Part shown: positions 44,389 to 53,504 of the stretch, piece by piece
Position numbering within the stretch: the first letter of the stretch is position 1
Layout: each line of letters starts with the position of its first letter
From: Sinosporangium siamense
GTDB taxonomy: Bacteria; Actinomycetota; Actinomycetes; Streptosporangiales; Streptosporangiaceae
DNA length: 64,000 nt
Reading direction: 5' to 3'
NCBI RefSeq assembly: GCF_016863435.1
Contig: NZ_BOOW01000009.1
Location: forward strand, 1-64,000
Made by a program: the position numbers and the translations under genes
Notes under the pieces: model-generated
Told to the model about the DNA's origin: nothing
What the model saw: the letters and a program-made list of their open reading frames with translations, nothing else
Databases searched by the model: none

Positions 44389-45336
44389 ATGACCCGGCGT
44401 GCCATCGCCGTCGCCTCGGCCTGCCTGCTTGCGTTCGGTCCGCCCGGCGTGCGACCCGAGCGGGCGCACGCCCACGCCGGCGTCTGCCCCTCACCGGATC
44501 AACAGCTCGAAGTCCGTCACAAACCAGGTGCTCACCGCCGTCCGGGGCCGCGCGGGCGCGAGCCGCACGCGCCCAGCGCCCGCCAGGTCGCGCGCATGCT
44601 GGCCGATCTCGAAAGGCGCCTGTCGGCGCTGCGCACGCCCGTCCCCGCCGTCATCACCGTGCCGGTGTGGGTGCACGTCCTGTCCGACGGGGCCAAACGC
44701 GCCAGCGATCTCGCGGTCCGGCGCCAGATCGAGACGCTCAACGAGGCCTACAGCGGGAAATTCGGCGGCGTCGACACCGGGGTGCGGTTCCGGCTCGTCG
44801 GGGTCACCGTCACCGTCAACGCCGAGTGGTTCCGCGATCCGCTGGTCCATGAGGTGCAGATGAAGCGGGGGCTGCGCAAGGGCGGGGTGAGCATGCTCAA
44901 CCTCTACCTCGCTCAGCTCAGTGAGCTGGTGCTCGGCTATTCGACCTATCCCTACTGGTTCGCCGGCAATCCGCGGGCCGACGGGGTCGTGATCGACTGG
45001 CGCAGCCTGCCGGACGGCGCGCTGCGGGACTTCAACCGGGGTTACACCGGTGTGCACGAGATCGGCCACTGGCTGGGACTGCTCCACACCTTCGAGAACG
45101 GGTGCGAGGCCCCCGGTGACGCCGTGGACGACACCCCCGCGCAGGCCCGCGCCACCCAGGGGTGCCCCGAGTCGGCGGATTCGTGTCCGGGGGGCGGACC
45201 CGATCCGATCCACAACTATATGGACTATTCGGTCGATGCCTGCATGCGGGAGTTCACCGCAGGGCAGGGGCAGCGGATGCGGCAGATGTGGGCCGCCTAC
45301 AGGACAGAAAAACGGGACATTACCCTTAATGGGTGA
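44389..45336 (+). CDS. Secreted M43 (pappalysin-like) metalloprotease
   Basis: The product is 315 residues with a signal peptide (1-28, ending AHA), a poorly conserved basic linker (about 45-65) and a zinc protease domain. The metzincin motif HEIGHWLGLLH gives ligands His223, His227 and His233 and catalytic Glu224; the Met-turn is NYMDYS. Four cysteines near the C-terminus (GCEAPGDAV, GCPESADSC, DACMRE) fit the M43 cytophagalysin group. GGGGGA precedes ATG 44389. The MFS gene that follows starts inside its stop codon (GTGA). Confidence 0.87.
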   Translation: MTRRAIAVASACLLAFGPPGVRPERAHAHAGVCPSPDQQLEVRHKPGAHRRPGPRGREPHAPSARQVARMLADLERRLSALRTPVPAVITVPVWVHVLSDGAKRASDLAVRRQIETLNEAYSGKFGGVDTGVRFRLVGVTVTVNAEWFRDPLVHEVQMKRGLRKGGVSMLNLYLAQLSELVLGYSTYPYWFAGNPRADGVVIDWRSLPDGALRDFNRGYTGVHEIGHWLGLLHTFENGCEAPGDAVDDTPAQARATQGCPESADSCPGGGPDPIHNYMDYSVDACMREFTAGQGQRMRQMWAAYRTEKRDITLNG

Positions 45337-46760
45337 CAGCCCCAAACCCCCTTGACGGTCCATACGTTTCCCCCCGAATCTTCAGCCCTCAATACCGCAC
45401 CGCCAGCCTCGGCATCGTCCTGGTCGTCACGCTGATCGCCTTCGAGGGCATGTCCATGGGGGCGGTCATGCCGGCTGTCTCCGCCGAGCTCGACGCGCTC
45501 GATCTGTATGGGTGGAGTTTCTCCGCTTTCCTCATGTCCTGCCTGTTCTCCAACGTGGTGGCCGGCATGTGGTCCGACCGCCGGGGCCACGCCGTCCCCT
45601 TCCTGCTCGGGGTGGCGCTGTTCATCGTCGGCATGCTCCTCGCGGGGGTCGCCCAGGACAAGGGTGTGTTCATCCTGGCCCGTGCCGTACAGGGGCTTGG
45701 GGCCGGGGCCGTCATGGTCGCGATCTACGTGATGATCGCGCGGGTCTACTCGCCCGAGGCCAGGCCCAAGATCTTCGCCGCGTTGTCCGGGGCGTGGGTG
45801 GTGCCCGCGCTGGTCGGGCCGAGCGTGGCCGCGCTGATCGCCGACAACGCGGGGTGGCGGTGGGTGTTCTTCGGCATCGTGCCGCTGGTGGTCCCAGCGA
45901 TGATCATGTTGCTGCCCGCCCTCAGGCCCGGCCCCGAGCAGTCGCCCGAGGTTCCCGCCGCGGAGCGGCCCGAGCGGGCGGCAGGTCTACGTACCCGTCC
46001 ACTCCTGATGACCGCCGCGGCCACGGCCGCCGCGATCGGCGCCGGTCTGCTGCTGTACGGCGTGGACACGGTGAGGCAGGCCCTCGCCTTCGGCGGACTG
46101 GCCGTCCTCGGGGGTCTGGCGCTGCTCGCCTTCGGGTTGCCGATGTTGCTTCCGCGGCGGGCGCTGCGCTTCGGCAGGGGGCTGCCGACCACGGTCATGA
46201 TGCGCGGAGTGCTCTGCGCCGCCTTCTTCGGGGTGAACTCCTTCATTCCGCTGGCGCTCAACAAGGTGCACGGGTTTTCCCTGACTCAAGCCGGCGTCGC
46301 CCTGACCACGGGGGCGATCGGCTGGTCGCTCGGTTCGTTCCTGCAGACCAGGCGCAACGCCGACCGTGTACGGCTGGTGCGGTGGGGATGCGTCGCCGTC
46401 ACGTCGGGCATCGCGGTGGCCGTGCTCGCCATGGTGCCGGGGATGACCGGATGGGTGGTGCTGCCGGCCTGGCTGCTCGCCGGCTTCGGCATGGGACTCG
46501 CCGTCAGCAGCGTTAATGTCACGACGATGCGGCAGTCGGCCGAGGGCGAGCAGGGGGCGAACTCCGCGGCGCTCCAGGTGACCGACACCCTGGGGTCGTC
46601 GCTCACCATCGGTCTCGGCGGCGCGCTGATCAACGTGGCGGGACACGGCTCGGCGCAGATCGCTACGGGGTTCGTGGTGATCGCTGTGCTGATGACGGTG
46701 GTCGGGGCGTTCGGCATCCTGGTGTCGGGACGGATGCGTGAAAACTCATTCGCCACATAG
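45333..46760 (+). CDS. MFS transporter
   Basis: The product is 475 residues with about 12-14 hydrophobic segments. Motif A appears as MWSDRRGHAVPFLLG (about 79-93), and QGLGAGAVMVAIYVMIARVYSPEARPK region near 118-144 is typical of drug-efflux MFS proteins. GTG 45333 overlaps the metalloprotease stop, which implies coupling; a TACCCT box at 45321-45326 six bases upstream could alternatively give a leaderless transcript. A secreted protease and a pump sharing an operon is unusual, but no joint function is evident. Confidence 0.8.
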   Translation: MTAPNPLDGPYVSPRIFSPQYRTASLGIVLVVTLIAFEGMSMGAVMPAVSAELDALDLYGWSFSAFLMSCLFSNVVAGMWSDRRGHAVPFLLGVALFIVGMLLAGVAQDKGVFILARAVQGLGAGAVMVAIYVMIARVYSPEARPKIFAALSGAWVVPALVGPSVAALIADNAGWRWVFFGIVPLVVPAMIMLLPALRPGPEQSPEVPAAERPERAAGLRTRPLLMTAAATAAAIGAGLLLYGVDTVRQALAFGGLAVLGGLALLAFGLPMLLPRRALRFGRGLPTTVMMRGVLCAAFFGVNSFIPLALNKVHGFSLTQAGVALTTGAIGWSLGSFLQTRRNADRVRLVRWGCVAVTSGIAVAVLAMVPGMTGWVVLPAWLLAGFGMGLAVSSVNVTTMRQSAEGEQGANSAALQVTDTLGSSLTIGLGGALINVAGHGSAQIATGFVVIAVLMTVVGAFGILVSGRMRENSFAT

Positions 46761-46839
46761 TTCACATTGGTCACTAATATCCTGATCGAGGCGTCACGCA
46801 GTGGTCGGACAGGGGATCTTCGTAACGGGAGGAGACGCC

Positions 46840-47718
46840 GTGGACGATGATGAGATCCCCCCGCCCCGTCGTAGTCGCCGTGGCCGCTGGGGAAACCGTA
46901 CGGAAGACCAGGAAGCCGACGAGTGGAACTCCTGGCTCACCGAGGAGAGCGACGATCCCTCACCGCCGCCTGAGGGCCTGCCCGCGGGACGCAACAGGTT
47001 GAGCGCCAGGTTCCCGGGCATCGGCCGTCCCTCCTTCGTGCGGCCCTACAGCGACCCCGACCCCGCCGACGTGGGCGACGCGGAGTCCCGCGGCGTGCCG
47101 CCCCCCTCCGGGCGCTGGTACGGCGCGGCCGTCCAGCCCGCCGCCGACGACGAGGACTCCGCCCGCCGCCGGGGCCCGCGCTTCTACCTGCTGGTGGTGC
47201 TGACCGCCGGGGTCGTCGCGGCCGCCGCTTTCGGCGGGTGGTGGTATATCTCGTCCGGCTCCAACGGCGACGGGCAGACCGACCTCGCCACCGGCATCGG
47301 CTACCCCGTGCCCGACGGGTGGCACACCGAGCTCCTGCCGCCGGTCACCGGGTTCACCACTGCCGTGCGCTCCGGCGGAGCCGTTCTCATGATCGGGCCC
47401 ACCTCCGCCATCCCGGACGGGACGAAACCCGACAAGATGGCGGTCGAGTTGACGGACCTCTACAGCGGGTTGCTGCTCCACGGCGACAAGGTCGACGTCG
47501 TCGAGGACAGGCCCTTCAACGTCGCGGGGTTCACCGGGCACAGCCGATCGGTGCTCGCGAAATATCGGGATGTGGTCAATCGGCCGGCGTTCATGCGTGT
47601 GCTGGTTCTCACAGGCACCGAACGCGACGCCGTCGTCGTGGCGCTGAGCCAGCCCGACGAGCCCGGTCTGCGGACCGACATCGACGACATCATGAGCGGG
47701 TTGTCGCTGGATCCGTGA
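46840..47718 (+). CDS. Single-pass membrane protein with extracytoplasmic domain
   Basis: The product is 292 residues: about 115 acidic, proline-rich, probably disordered cytoplasmic residues, one membrane helix (about 116-138) and an extracytoplasmic domain with GYPVPDGWHTELLPPVTGFTTAVRSGGAVLMIGP region and SVLAKYRDVVNRPAFMRVLVLTG region. No catalytic motif is seen. I chose GTG 46840 because GGGAGGAG lies six to eight bases upstream; GTG 46801 is in frame but lacks a site. Function unknown. Confidence 0.68.
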   Translation: MDDDEIPPPRRSRRGRWGNRTEDQEADEWNSWLTEESDDPSPPPEGLPAGRNRLSARFPGIGRPSFVRPYSDPDPADVGDAESRGVPPPSGRWYGAAVQPAADDEDSARRRGPRFYLLVVLTAGVVAAAAFGGWWYISSGSNGDGQTDLATGIGYPVPDGWHTELLPPVTGFTTAVRSGGAVLMIGPTSAIPDGTKPDKMAVELTDLYSGLLLHGDKVDVVEDRPFNVAGFTGHSRSVLAKYRDVVNRPAFMRVLVLTGTERDAVVVALSQPDEPGLRTDIDDIMSGLSLDP

Positions 47719-47892
47719 CGCGGTTTCAGGGGGATTTTTCGGGGATGACTTCGGTTGGTGTGCGGCCACTGGTTACCAGGCCGGATACGGGCGCAAGCCG
47801 TACGGCACCCCCTAGCACGGCGAAACGACCTTGGCGAGGATCTCGTCAGGTCGGCACGTCTTGTCGGTTCACCCGATTACCCTGGGGTCACT

Positions 47893-49650
47893 GTGAGCAC
47901 TTTCGCCGCGTCGCACCTGTCGCCCTCCTATCCCGACCGCGCAGCCTGGGGCACCGCCCCCAAACTGCGCGCTTGGCAGCAGGAGGCCTTTGACCTCTAC
48001 TTCCACCGTGAGCCGCGCGACTTCCTCACCGTGGCGACGCCGGGGGCGGGCAAGACGACATATGCGCTCCGCATCGCGAGCGAGCTGCTGGCGCGCGGTG
48101 CCATCCGGGCGGTGACGATCGTCACACCCACCGAGCACCTCAAGCGGCAGTGGGCCGACGCGGCCGGCCGGGTCGGCATCAGCATCGACCCGGAGTTCAA
48201 AAACAGCCAGGGCACCACCTCCCGCGACTACACCGGGGTCGCGGTGACCTACGCCCAGGTGGCGATGCACCCCGCGCTGCACCGCGCCCGCACCGAGGCG
48301 CGCAAGACGCTTGTCATCTTCGACGAGCTGCATCACGCGGGCGACGCCAAGTCGTGGGGCGACGGTGTGCGTGAGGCGTTCGAGCCCGCCACACGCCGCC
48401 TCGGCCTCACCGGCACGCCTTTCCGCTCCGACGACAACCCGATCCCGTTCGTCACCTACGCCGAGGACGGCGACGGCGGGCAGCGCAGTGTCTCCGACTA
48501 CTCCTACGGCTACGGCCCGGCGCTGGCCGACGGCGTCGTGCGGCCGGTCATCTTCCTCGCCTACGCGGGCGAGATGAAGTGGCGCACCCGCGCGGGCGAC
48601 GAGATCGCCGCCACCCTCGGCACCCCGCTCACCAAGGACCAGCTCTCCCAGGCCTGGCGTGCCGCCCTCGACCCCAAGGGCGACTGGATCCGCCAGGTGC
48701 TGAGCGCGGCCGACCGGCGCCTCACCGAGGTGCGCAGAGGCGTGCCCGACGCCGGCGGCCTCGTCATCGCCTCCGACCACGAGGCGGCTCGGGCCTACGC
48801 GCGCCACCTGCGCGCCATCACCGGCGAGGGCGCCACCATCGTGCTGTCCGACGACCCGGGGGCGTCCAAAAAGATCAAGCACTTCACCGCGTCGGGCGAC
48901 CGGTGGCTCGTCGCCGTCCGCATGGTGTCGGAAGGGGTGGACATCCCGCGGCTCTGCGTCGGCGTCTACGCCACCTCCATCTCCACCCCGCTCTTCTTCG
49001 CCCAGGCCGTCGGCCGCTTTGTGCGTGCCCGCAAACGCGGCGAGACGGCGTCGGTCTTCCTGCCGTCGGTGCCCACGCTGATGGGGCTCGCGGGCGAGAT
49101 GGAGGCCGAGCGCGACCACGTGCTCGGCAAGAGACAGCAGGACGACGGGCTCGACGACTCGCTGCTTGAGCAGGCGCAGCGCAAGAAGGACAACCCCGAT
49201 GTGCTCGGGGACGAGCTTCCCTTCGAGACCGTCGAGGCCTCCGCGACGTTCGACCGGGTGCTCTTCGACGGCGGCGAGTTCGGCACCGCCGCGGCGCCCG
49301 GCTCCCCCGAGGAGGAGGACTTCATCGGGCTGCCCGGCCTTCTCGAACCCGACCAGGTCGCCCATATCCTCCGCAAACGCCAGGCCGACCAGCAGGCCGC
49401 CAGACGCCGCAAAGTCGGCACCCCAGAGGCCGAGCCCGTGCGCAGCCCCCACGAGGAGCTCGCGGAGCTGCGCAAAGAGCTCAACGGCCTCGTCGGCGCC
49501 TGGAACCACCGCACCGGCCAGCCCCACGGCGTCATCCACTCCGACCTCCGCCGCGCCTGCGGCGGCCCGCTCCTCGCCCAGGCCACCGCGGAGCAGGTGC
49601 GCGAGCGCATCGAGACCATCCGCAAGTGGGCGACCCAGCGCTCACGTTAG
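47893..49650 (+). CDS. DEAD/DEAH-box helicase
   Basis: A 585-residue superfamily 2 helicase. Motif I is ATPGAGKTT (about 48-56), motif II FDELHHAG (a DELH box), motif III GLTGTPFR, motif V region VSEGVDIPRL, and motif VI QAVGRFVRARKR. A C-terminal charged region with QARRKK-like repeats follows (about 410-560). A TACCCT box at 47878-47883 is nine bases before the GTG, so it may be leaderless. The RecB-like or UvrB-like accessory domains of repair helicases are not visible, so its substrate (DNA or RNA) is unclear. Converges with the next gene, whose end overlaps it by four bases. Confidence 0.82.
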   Translation: MSTFAASHLSPSYPDRAAWGTAPKLRAWQQEAFDLYFHREPRDFLTVATPGAGKTTYALRIASELLARGAIRAVTIVTPTEHLKRQWADAAGRVGISIDPEFKNSQGTTSRDYTGVAVTYAQVAMHPALHRARTEARKTLVIFDELHHAGDAKSWGDGVREAFEPATRRLGLTGTPFRSDDNPIPFVTYAEDGDGGQRSVSDYSYGYGPALADGVVRPVIFLAYAGEMKWRTRAGDEIAATLGTPLTKDQLSQAWRAALDPKGDWIRQVLSAADRRLTEVRRGVPDAGGLVIASDHEAARAYARHLRAITGEGATIVLSDDPGASKKIKHFTASGDRWLVAVRMVSEGVDIPRLCVGVYATSISTPLFFAQAVGRFVRARKRGETASVFLPSVPTLMGLAGEMEAERDHVLGKRQQDDGLDDSLLEQAQRKKDNPDVLGDELPFETVEASATFDRVLFDGGEFGTAAAPGSPEEEDFIGLPGLLEPDQVAHILRKRQADQQAARRRKVGTPEAEPVRSPHEELAELRKELNGLVGAWNHRTGQPHGVIHSDLRRACGGPLLAQATAEQVRERIETIRKWATQRSR

Positions 49651-50156
49651 GCGCCCGGGATGGGGCGTCCCGTGCGCCCGTCCACGGGCACCAGGGGGCC
49701 CGCGACCGGGTGCCGGTCGAGGGTGAGGCGCAGTGACGCCATGCCGCCCCTGTGGAACCGCACAGGGAGCACACGCATGCCCGCGCGGTGAGGGGCCGGG
49801 CTTTCGTACAACCAGATCCCGAGCCGGCGCCCCTTCCGGTGCACCTTTACCGCCGCCCGCGCGCACTGCCCCGGCACCGCGCGCCAGGCGATCGTCAGCG
49901 CGTCCCCCGTGCGGTGGACCCTGGCTGGCGCGGGGCGCCGCGTCGGGCAGGGGGCGGTGCCGGGGGCCACGGGGTGGGTGGTCGCCGCCACCGGCGGGGG
50001 AGCGGTGGGCGGCGTCGCCAGGAGGACCGTCGTGGTCTCCAGCGCGGCCAGGGTGCAGAGTGCGGCGATACGGGGCAGGGCGCGGCCTCGGAGGAAGAAC
50101 CAGAGGCTTAGGGGACCGAGCACCATCCAGGCCGTGCCGAGGGCGTGTGCCTCCAT
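49647..50156 (-). CDS. Hypothetical membrane-anchored protein
   Basis: The product is 169 residues: two membrane helices near the N-terminus (about 6-23 and 28-48), a Thr/Pro-rich linker (TTVLLATPPTAPPPVA...) and a C-terminal beta-rich domain with ALTIAWRAVPGQCARAAVKVHRKG region and VLPVRFHRGGMASLRL. I chose ATG 50156, with GGAG nine bases upstream. Function unknown. Its 3' end overlaps the convergent helicase gene by four bases. Confidence 0.6.
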   Translation of the reverse strand: MEAHALGTAWMVLGPLSLWFFLRGRALPRIAALCTLAALETTTVLLATPPTAPPPVAATTHPVAPGTAPCPTRRPAPARVHRTGDALTIAWRAVPGQCARAAVKVHRKGRRLGIWLYESPAPHRAGMRVLPVRFHRGGMASLRLTLDRHPVAGPLVPVDGRTGRPIPGA

Positions 50157-50311
50157 TGGGAAGATCTCCGTTCGTCGTGCAGTCAATTGATCACCCTACG
50201 TAGTATTCGCTCGGCCTTCGCTGGGTGCCGGTTTGGCTGATCGGTGGAGAAGTGGTGATCGTTTGTGTACGCTGCGCGTTGGCATACAGGCACTAGACGT
50301 AGGAGGTTGCT

Positions 50312-50695
50312 GTGACGGCTCCGGTGGAGTGGGTGCGCACCGAGGTTCTCGGGTATGTGGAACCTATGATCTCGACGGTGCTTACCGAGCTCGAGTCCTT
50401 CAGAGACGAGGTCAGGGCGCAGTTCAAGGAGGTTAACGCGCAGTTCAAGGCGGTCGACGCACGGCTCGGCGCGATCAACGCACGGTTTGAGGCGGTCGAC
50501 GCACGGTTCGGCGCGATCGACGCACGGTTTGAGGCGGTCGACGCACGGTTCGGCGCGATCGACGCACGGCTTGAGGCGATCGACGCACGGTTTGAGGCGA
50601 TCGACGCGCGGTTCGAGGAGATCGACCAGCGGCTCGTCAAGGTCGACGGCAAGCTCGACCAGCTGCTGGCCCACTTCGGGGTCAGCCCCAACTGA
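50312..50695 (+). CDS. Heptad-repeat coiled-coil protein
   Basis: A 127-residue protein whose residues about 32-118 are an almost exact seven-residue repeat of the type AIDARFE/AVDARFG, a continuous coiled coil of about 12 heptads. AGGAGG precedes GTG 50312. A short N-terminal domain (TAPVEWVRTEVLGYVEP) and a C-terminal KLDQLLAHFGV helix flank it. The repeat resembles proteins of phage-tail or DUF1640 type only in general form. Function unknown; a trimeric or tetrameric rod is a reasonable guess. Confidence 0.72.
   Translation: MTAPVEWVRTEVLGYVEPMISTVLTELESFRDEVRAQFKEVNAQFKAVDARLGAINARFEAVDARFGAIDARFEAVDARFGAIDARLEAIDARFEAIDARFEEIDQRLVKVDGKLDQLLAHFGVSPN
50448..50626 (+). repeat. In-frame 21-bp and 42-bp tandem repeats
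   Basis: Near-identical 21-bp units (GCGATCGACGCACGGTTYGAG type) run head to tail, some as duplicated 42-bp pairs that alternate GCGGTC and GCGATC starts. The identity at DNA level, not only protein level, points to recent slippage or recombination expansion. This array is coding and has no spacers, so it is not a CRISPR. Confidence 0.8.
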
Positions 50696-50716
50696 TCGCG
50701 AGGCGCGGCGAAGGCG

Positions 50717-51304
50717 TCAGGAGGTGCGCACGACCGGGGTGCCGGCGAGGATCACCCCGGCTGCGCCCATCGAGACCAGGGCCGCGGCCACGGTGGACGG
50801 GGCGACGCCGGCGGTGAGGCCGAGCAGGACCTGTACGGCGAAGCCGTGCTTGGCGGCGTCCTCGGCGGTGGCGCGCACGCAGTGGTCGGTGGCGATGCCG
50901 ACGACGTCGACCTTGGCCACCTGCCGGGCGCGGAGCCACTCGACGAGGGACAGGCCGTCCTCGGTGGCCCCCTCGAACCCGCTGTAGGCCGCGGCATACG
51001 CGCCCTTGTCGAACACCGCCTCCACGCTTGTCGTGTCCAGCGCGGGGTGGAAGCCGGCCCCGGAAGAGCCGGCGACGCAGTGGACGGGCCACGAGTCCAC
51101 ATAGTCCGGTTCGGTGGAGAAGTGGCCCCCGGGGTCGATGTGGTGGTCGCGGGTCGCCACGACGTGGTCGTACCGCGACGTTCGGACGTGCCGGCTGATG
51201 GCCGCTGCCACCTCGGCTCCGCCGTTCACGGCGAGGCTGCCGCCTTCACAGAAGTCGTTCTGCACATCCACGATGACCAACGCCGTCGCCGCCGGAGCAC
51301 CCAT
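50717..51304 (-). CDS. pncA: Nicotinamidase
   Basis: Hydrolyses nicotinamide to nicotinic acid in NAD salvage. The 195 residues carry the isochorismatase-fold triad Asp13 (VDVQNDF), Lys100 (VFDKGAY) and Cys142 (ATDHCVRA), with metal ligands Asp53, His55 and His61 (TRDHHIDPGGHF). I chose ATG 51304 because GGAGGG lies eight bases upstream; ATG 51319 overlaps that site. It follows pncB by 50 bases on the same strand, so the two steps nicotinamide to NaMN are encoded together. The homologue activates pyrazinamide in mycobacteria. Confidence 0.9.
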   Translation of the reverse strand: MGAPAATALVIVDVQNDFCEGGSLAVNGGAEVAAAISRHVRTSRYDHVVATRDHHIDPGGHFSTEPDYVDSWPVHCVAGSSGAGFHPALDTTSVEAVFDKGAYAAAYSGFEGATEDGLSLVEWLRARQVAKVDVVGIATDHCVRATAEDAAKHGFAVQVLLGLTAGVAPSTVAAALVSMGAAGVILAGTPVVRTS

Positions 51305-51327
51305 CGACCTGCCCTCCATGTCTCGAC

Positions 51328-51359
51328 ATTAACGGAAGGTTCAAATCCTGGACGTTAAT
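51328..51359. promoter_or_regulatory. Inverted repeat between pncB and pncA
   Basis: ATTAACG (51328-51334) and CGTTAAT (51353-51359) are exact inverted arms, 18 bases apart, and overlap the pncB stop codon. They could be an operator for pncA, a hairpin between the two genes, or chance. AT-rich arms are unusual in this GC-rich chromosome. Confidence 0.3.
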
Positions 51360-52644
51360 CGAAGACCGTGGGAATCGCAGCGTACCCCCGGCTGAGCTGG
51401 TGGGCCTCGGGGGGAAGCTCGGCCATGGAGGCGCGGTGGCGGGCGCGGGCGGCGCTGAGAGGCTCGTTGTGCACGCGTTCACCGTTCTTGATCAGCTCGT
51501 GGAGCAGGGGGCGTCCCTCGGGGAGAGGCTGACCTGCGGTGACGACGATCTCCGCGGTGGCCGTACCTGCGGGCGAGAGGCGGCGATAGGCGGATTTGAG
51601 CCCGCCTTTGCTGGGTTTCCCGACGGAACGCTTGGCGACGGGCCTGATCCGTCCCGACGAGTCCTCCCGCGCCACCAGCTTGTAGACCAGCGCCGCCGTC
51701 GGCGCTCCCGACCCGGTCACGAGCGAGGTCCCGACCCCGTAGCCGTCGACGGGCGCCACCGCCAGCGCCGCGATGGTGTATTCGTCCAGGTCGCTGGTGA
51801 CCACGATGCGTGTGCCGAAGGCGCCCAGGGAGTCCAGTTGCTCCCGCACCTGCTGGGCCGCGAGGGCGAGATCGCCGGAGTCGATGCGGACCGCGCCGAG
51901 GCCGGTGCCGGCGAGCTCCACCCCGGTGCGTACGGCTTCCGCCACGTCATAGGTGTCGATGAGCAGTGTCGTGTCCGGGCCGAGCGAGTCGATCTGCGCC
52001 CGGAAGGCCGTCGGCTCGTCGTCGTGGAGCAGGGTGAAGGCGTGGGCGCTGGTGCCCGCAGTGGGCACGCCATACCTGTGGCCGGCCATCAGGTTGGAGG
52101 TGCAGTCGAATCCCGCGATGTAGGCGGCCCGGGCGGCGGCCACGCCGGCGGCCTCGTGGGTGCGGCGTGATCCCATCTCGATGATCGGCCGGGTGCCCGC
52201 CGCGTGGACCATGCGGGACGCCGCCGAGGCGATTGCACAGTCGTGGTTGAGAATCGACAGGGTCAGGGTCTCCAAAAGCACGGCTTCGGCGAAGGTGCCT
52301 TCGACGACCATGATGGGGGAGCCGGGGAAGTAGAGGTCGCCTTCCCTATAGCCCCGCACGTGCCCGGAGAATCGATAATCTGCGAGGAAGGCCAAGGTCG
52401 GTGGGTCGACTACCCGTGTAGACGAGAGGAAGTCCAGTTCCTCCTCCCCGAACCGGAAGTCCGCCAGGGCATCGAGCAGACGTTCGGTTCCAGCAACCAC
52501 CCCATAGCGACGCCCTTCCGGCAGATGTCGTGCAAAGACCTCAAAAACCGCACGTCGGTGCGCCGCGCCGCTGCGCAGAGCGGCTTGAAGCATCGTCAGC
52601 TCATAGTGATCTGTGAGCAACGCGGTGCTCATGGGCAACGTCAC
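51355..52644 (-). CDS. pncB: Nicotinate phosphoribosyltransferase
   Basis: Joins nicotinate and PRPP to make nicotinate mononucleotide. The 429 residues contain [13 protein letters not shown] near the start, RRTHE in [12 protein letters not shown] (about 155-166), GTSAHAF with the conserved histidine, and DSGDLA near 252-257. The start is GTG 52644, supported by a TAGTCT box seven bases upstream (leaderless); ATG 52632 four codons later is the alternative. Divergent from clpS with only 39 bases between the two starts, so their promoters overlap. Confidence 0.93.
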   Translation of the reverse strand: MTLPMSTALLTDHYELTMLQAALRSGAAHRRAVFEVFARHLPEGRRYGVVAGTERLLDALADFRFGEEELDFLSSTRVVDPPTLAFLADYRFSGHVRGYREGDLYFPGSPIMVVEGTFAEAVLLETLTLSILNHDCAIASAASRMVHAAGTRPIIEMGSRRTHEAAGVAAARAAYIAGFDCTSNLMAGHRYGVPTAGTSAHAFTLLHDDEPTAFRAQIDSLGPDTTLLIDTYDVAEAVRTGVELAGTGLGAVRIDSGDLALAAQQVREQLDSLGAFGTRIVVTSDLDEYTIAALAVAPVDGYGVGTSLVTGSGAPTAALVYKLVAREDSSGRIRPVAKRSVGKPSKGGLKSAYRRLSPAGTATAEIVVTAGQPLPEGRPLLHELIKNGERVHNEPLSAARARHRASMAELPPEAHQLSRGYAAIPTVFD

Positions 52645-52651
52645 GACTCGA

Positions 52652-52657
52652 AGACTA
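52652..52657 (-). promoter_or_regulatory. Leaderless -10 box of pncB
   Basis: TAGTCT on the minus strand, seven bases before GTG 52644, fits TANNNT. It lies inside the 39-base space shared with clpS. Confidence 0.45.
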
Positions 52658-52683
52658 GACCTGACGTAAGGCAGGATGGTGAT

Positions 52684-52974
52684 GTGGGTAGCACTGCTCC
52701 AGTCGAGGTCGAGCGTCCGGCGGCGGATGTTCGGCCCGATTTGCCGTGGCTGACCATTGTCTGGAATGACCCGGTCAACCTGATGTCATATGTCACCTAT
52801 GTCTTCCAGACCGTGTTCGGCTATCCGCGGGCCAAGGCGGAGAAACTGATGATGGACGTCCACCACAAGGGCCGTGCCGTGGTGGCCAGTGGCACACGTG
52901 AGGAGATGGAACGCGACGTGCAGATTCTGCACTCCTACGGCCTTTGGGCCACGGTCCAGCGGGATTCGACATGA
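52684..52974 (+). CDS. clpS: ATP-dependent Clp protease adaptor ClpS
   Basis: ClpS delivers N-end-rule substrates to the Clp unfoldase. The 96 residues include the hallmark [20 protein letters not shown] region (about 28-47), with the Asn-Asp-Pro of the substrate pocket, and [15 protein letters not shown] 52684 is the only reasonable start. The DUF2017 gene overlaps its stop by four bases (ATGA), and the mec-cysO-cysM genes follow. Confidence 0.92.
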   Translation: MGSTAPVEVERPAADVRPDLPWLTIVWNDPVNLMSYVTYVFQTVFGYPRAKAEKLMMDVHHKGRAVVASGTREEMERDVQILHSYGLWATVQRDST

Positions 52975-53495
52975 GCACGGGGTTCGTCACGGGGGTGCGG
53001 GGTGGCGTCGTGGCCACCTTCGACGCCGCCGAGGTCTCGATCCTGCGCTCCCTCGTCACCCAGGTGCTCGACCTGGTCGAGCCGGGGACCACCGGCGAGG
53101 ATCCGCTGGAGCGGGCACTTGGCATCGGCTCGGCCGAGGCCCCCTCGGACCCGGTGCTGGCACGGCTTTTCCCCTCGGCATACGAGGACGACGAGCAGGC
53201 CACCGAGTTCCGCCGTTACACCGAGGCGACGCTGCGCGACGCCAAACGCGCCGACGCCCAGACCATGCTAGACACCGCCCAGCCCGGCCGTCTTGAGCTC
53301 AACGACGATCAGGCCCAGGCGTGGCTGCGCTCGCTCAACGACATTCGGCTGGCACTCGGTGTGCGCCTCGGGGTCACGGAGGAGATCCACGAGGAGATCG
53401 CGAACATGTCCCAGGAGGACCCCCGATATCCCGCCTATGTCACCTACGACTGGCTGACCTACCTGCAGGACACGCTGGTCCGGGCCCTTTGGTAG
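52971..53495 (+). CDS. DUF2017 protein
   Basis: A 174-residue helical, acidic protein that follows clpS in most actinobacteria. Recognisable parts are [14 protein letters not shown] near 25-38 and [19 protein letters not shown] near 125-143. ATG 52971 overlaps the clpS stop (ATGA). Possibly linked to Clp substrate handling because of its fixed position; there is no direct evidence. Confidence 0.85.
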   Translation: MSTGFVTGVRGGVVATFDAAEVSILRSLVTQVLDLVEPGTTGEDPLERALGIGSAEAPSDPVLARLFPSAYEDDEQATEFRRYTEATLRDAKRADAQTMLDTAQPGRLELNDDQAQAWLRSLNDIRLALGVRLGVTEEIHEEIANMSQEDPRYPAYVTYDWLTYLQDTLVRALW

Positions 53496-53504
53496 CTTCC
53501 AGGC

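Noticed and set aside
50400-50640. Repeat array that looks like a CRISPR at first sight
   Set aside because: Units are contiguous, in frame and code a coiled coil; there are no unique spacers and no cas genes nearby.
51334-51350. GGTTCAAATCC, resembling a tRNA T-loop
   Set aside because: No acceptor, anticodon or D arm can be built around it; it lies within the pncB-pncA dyad.
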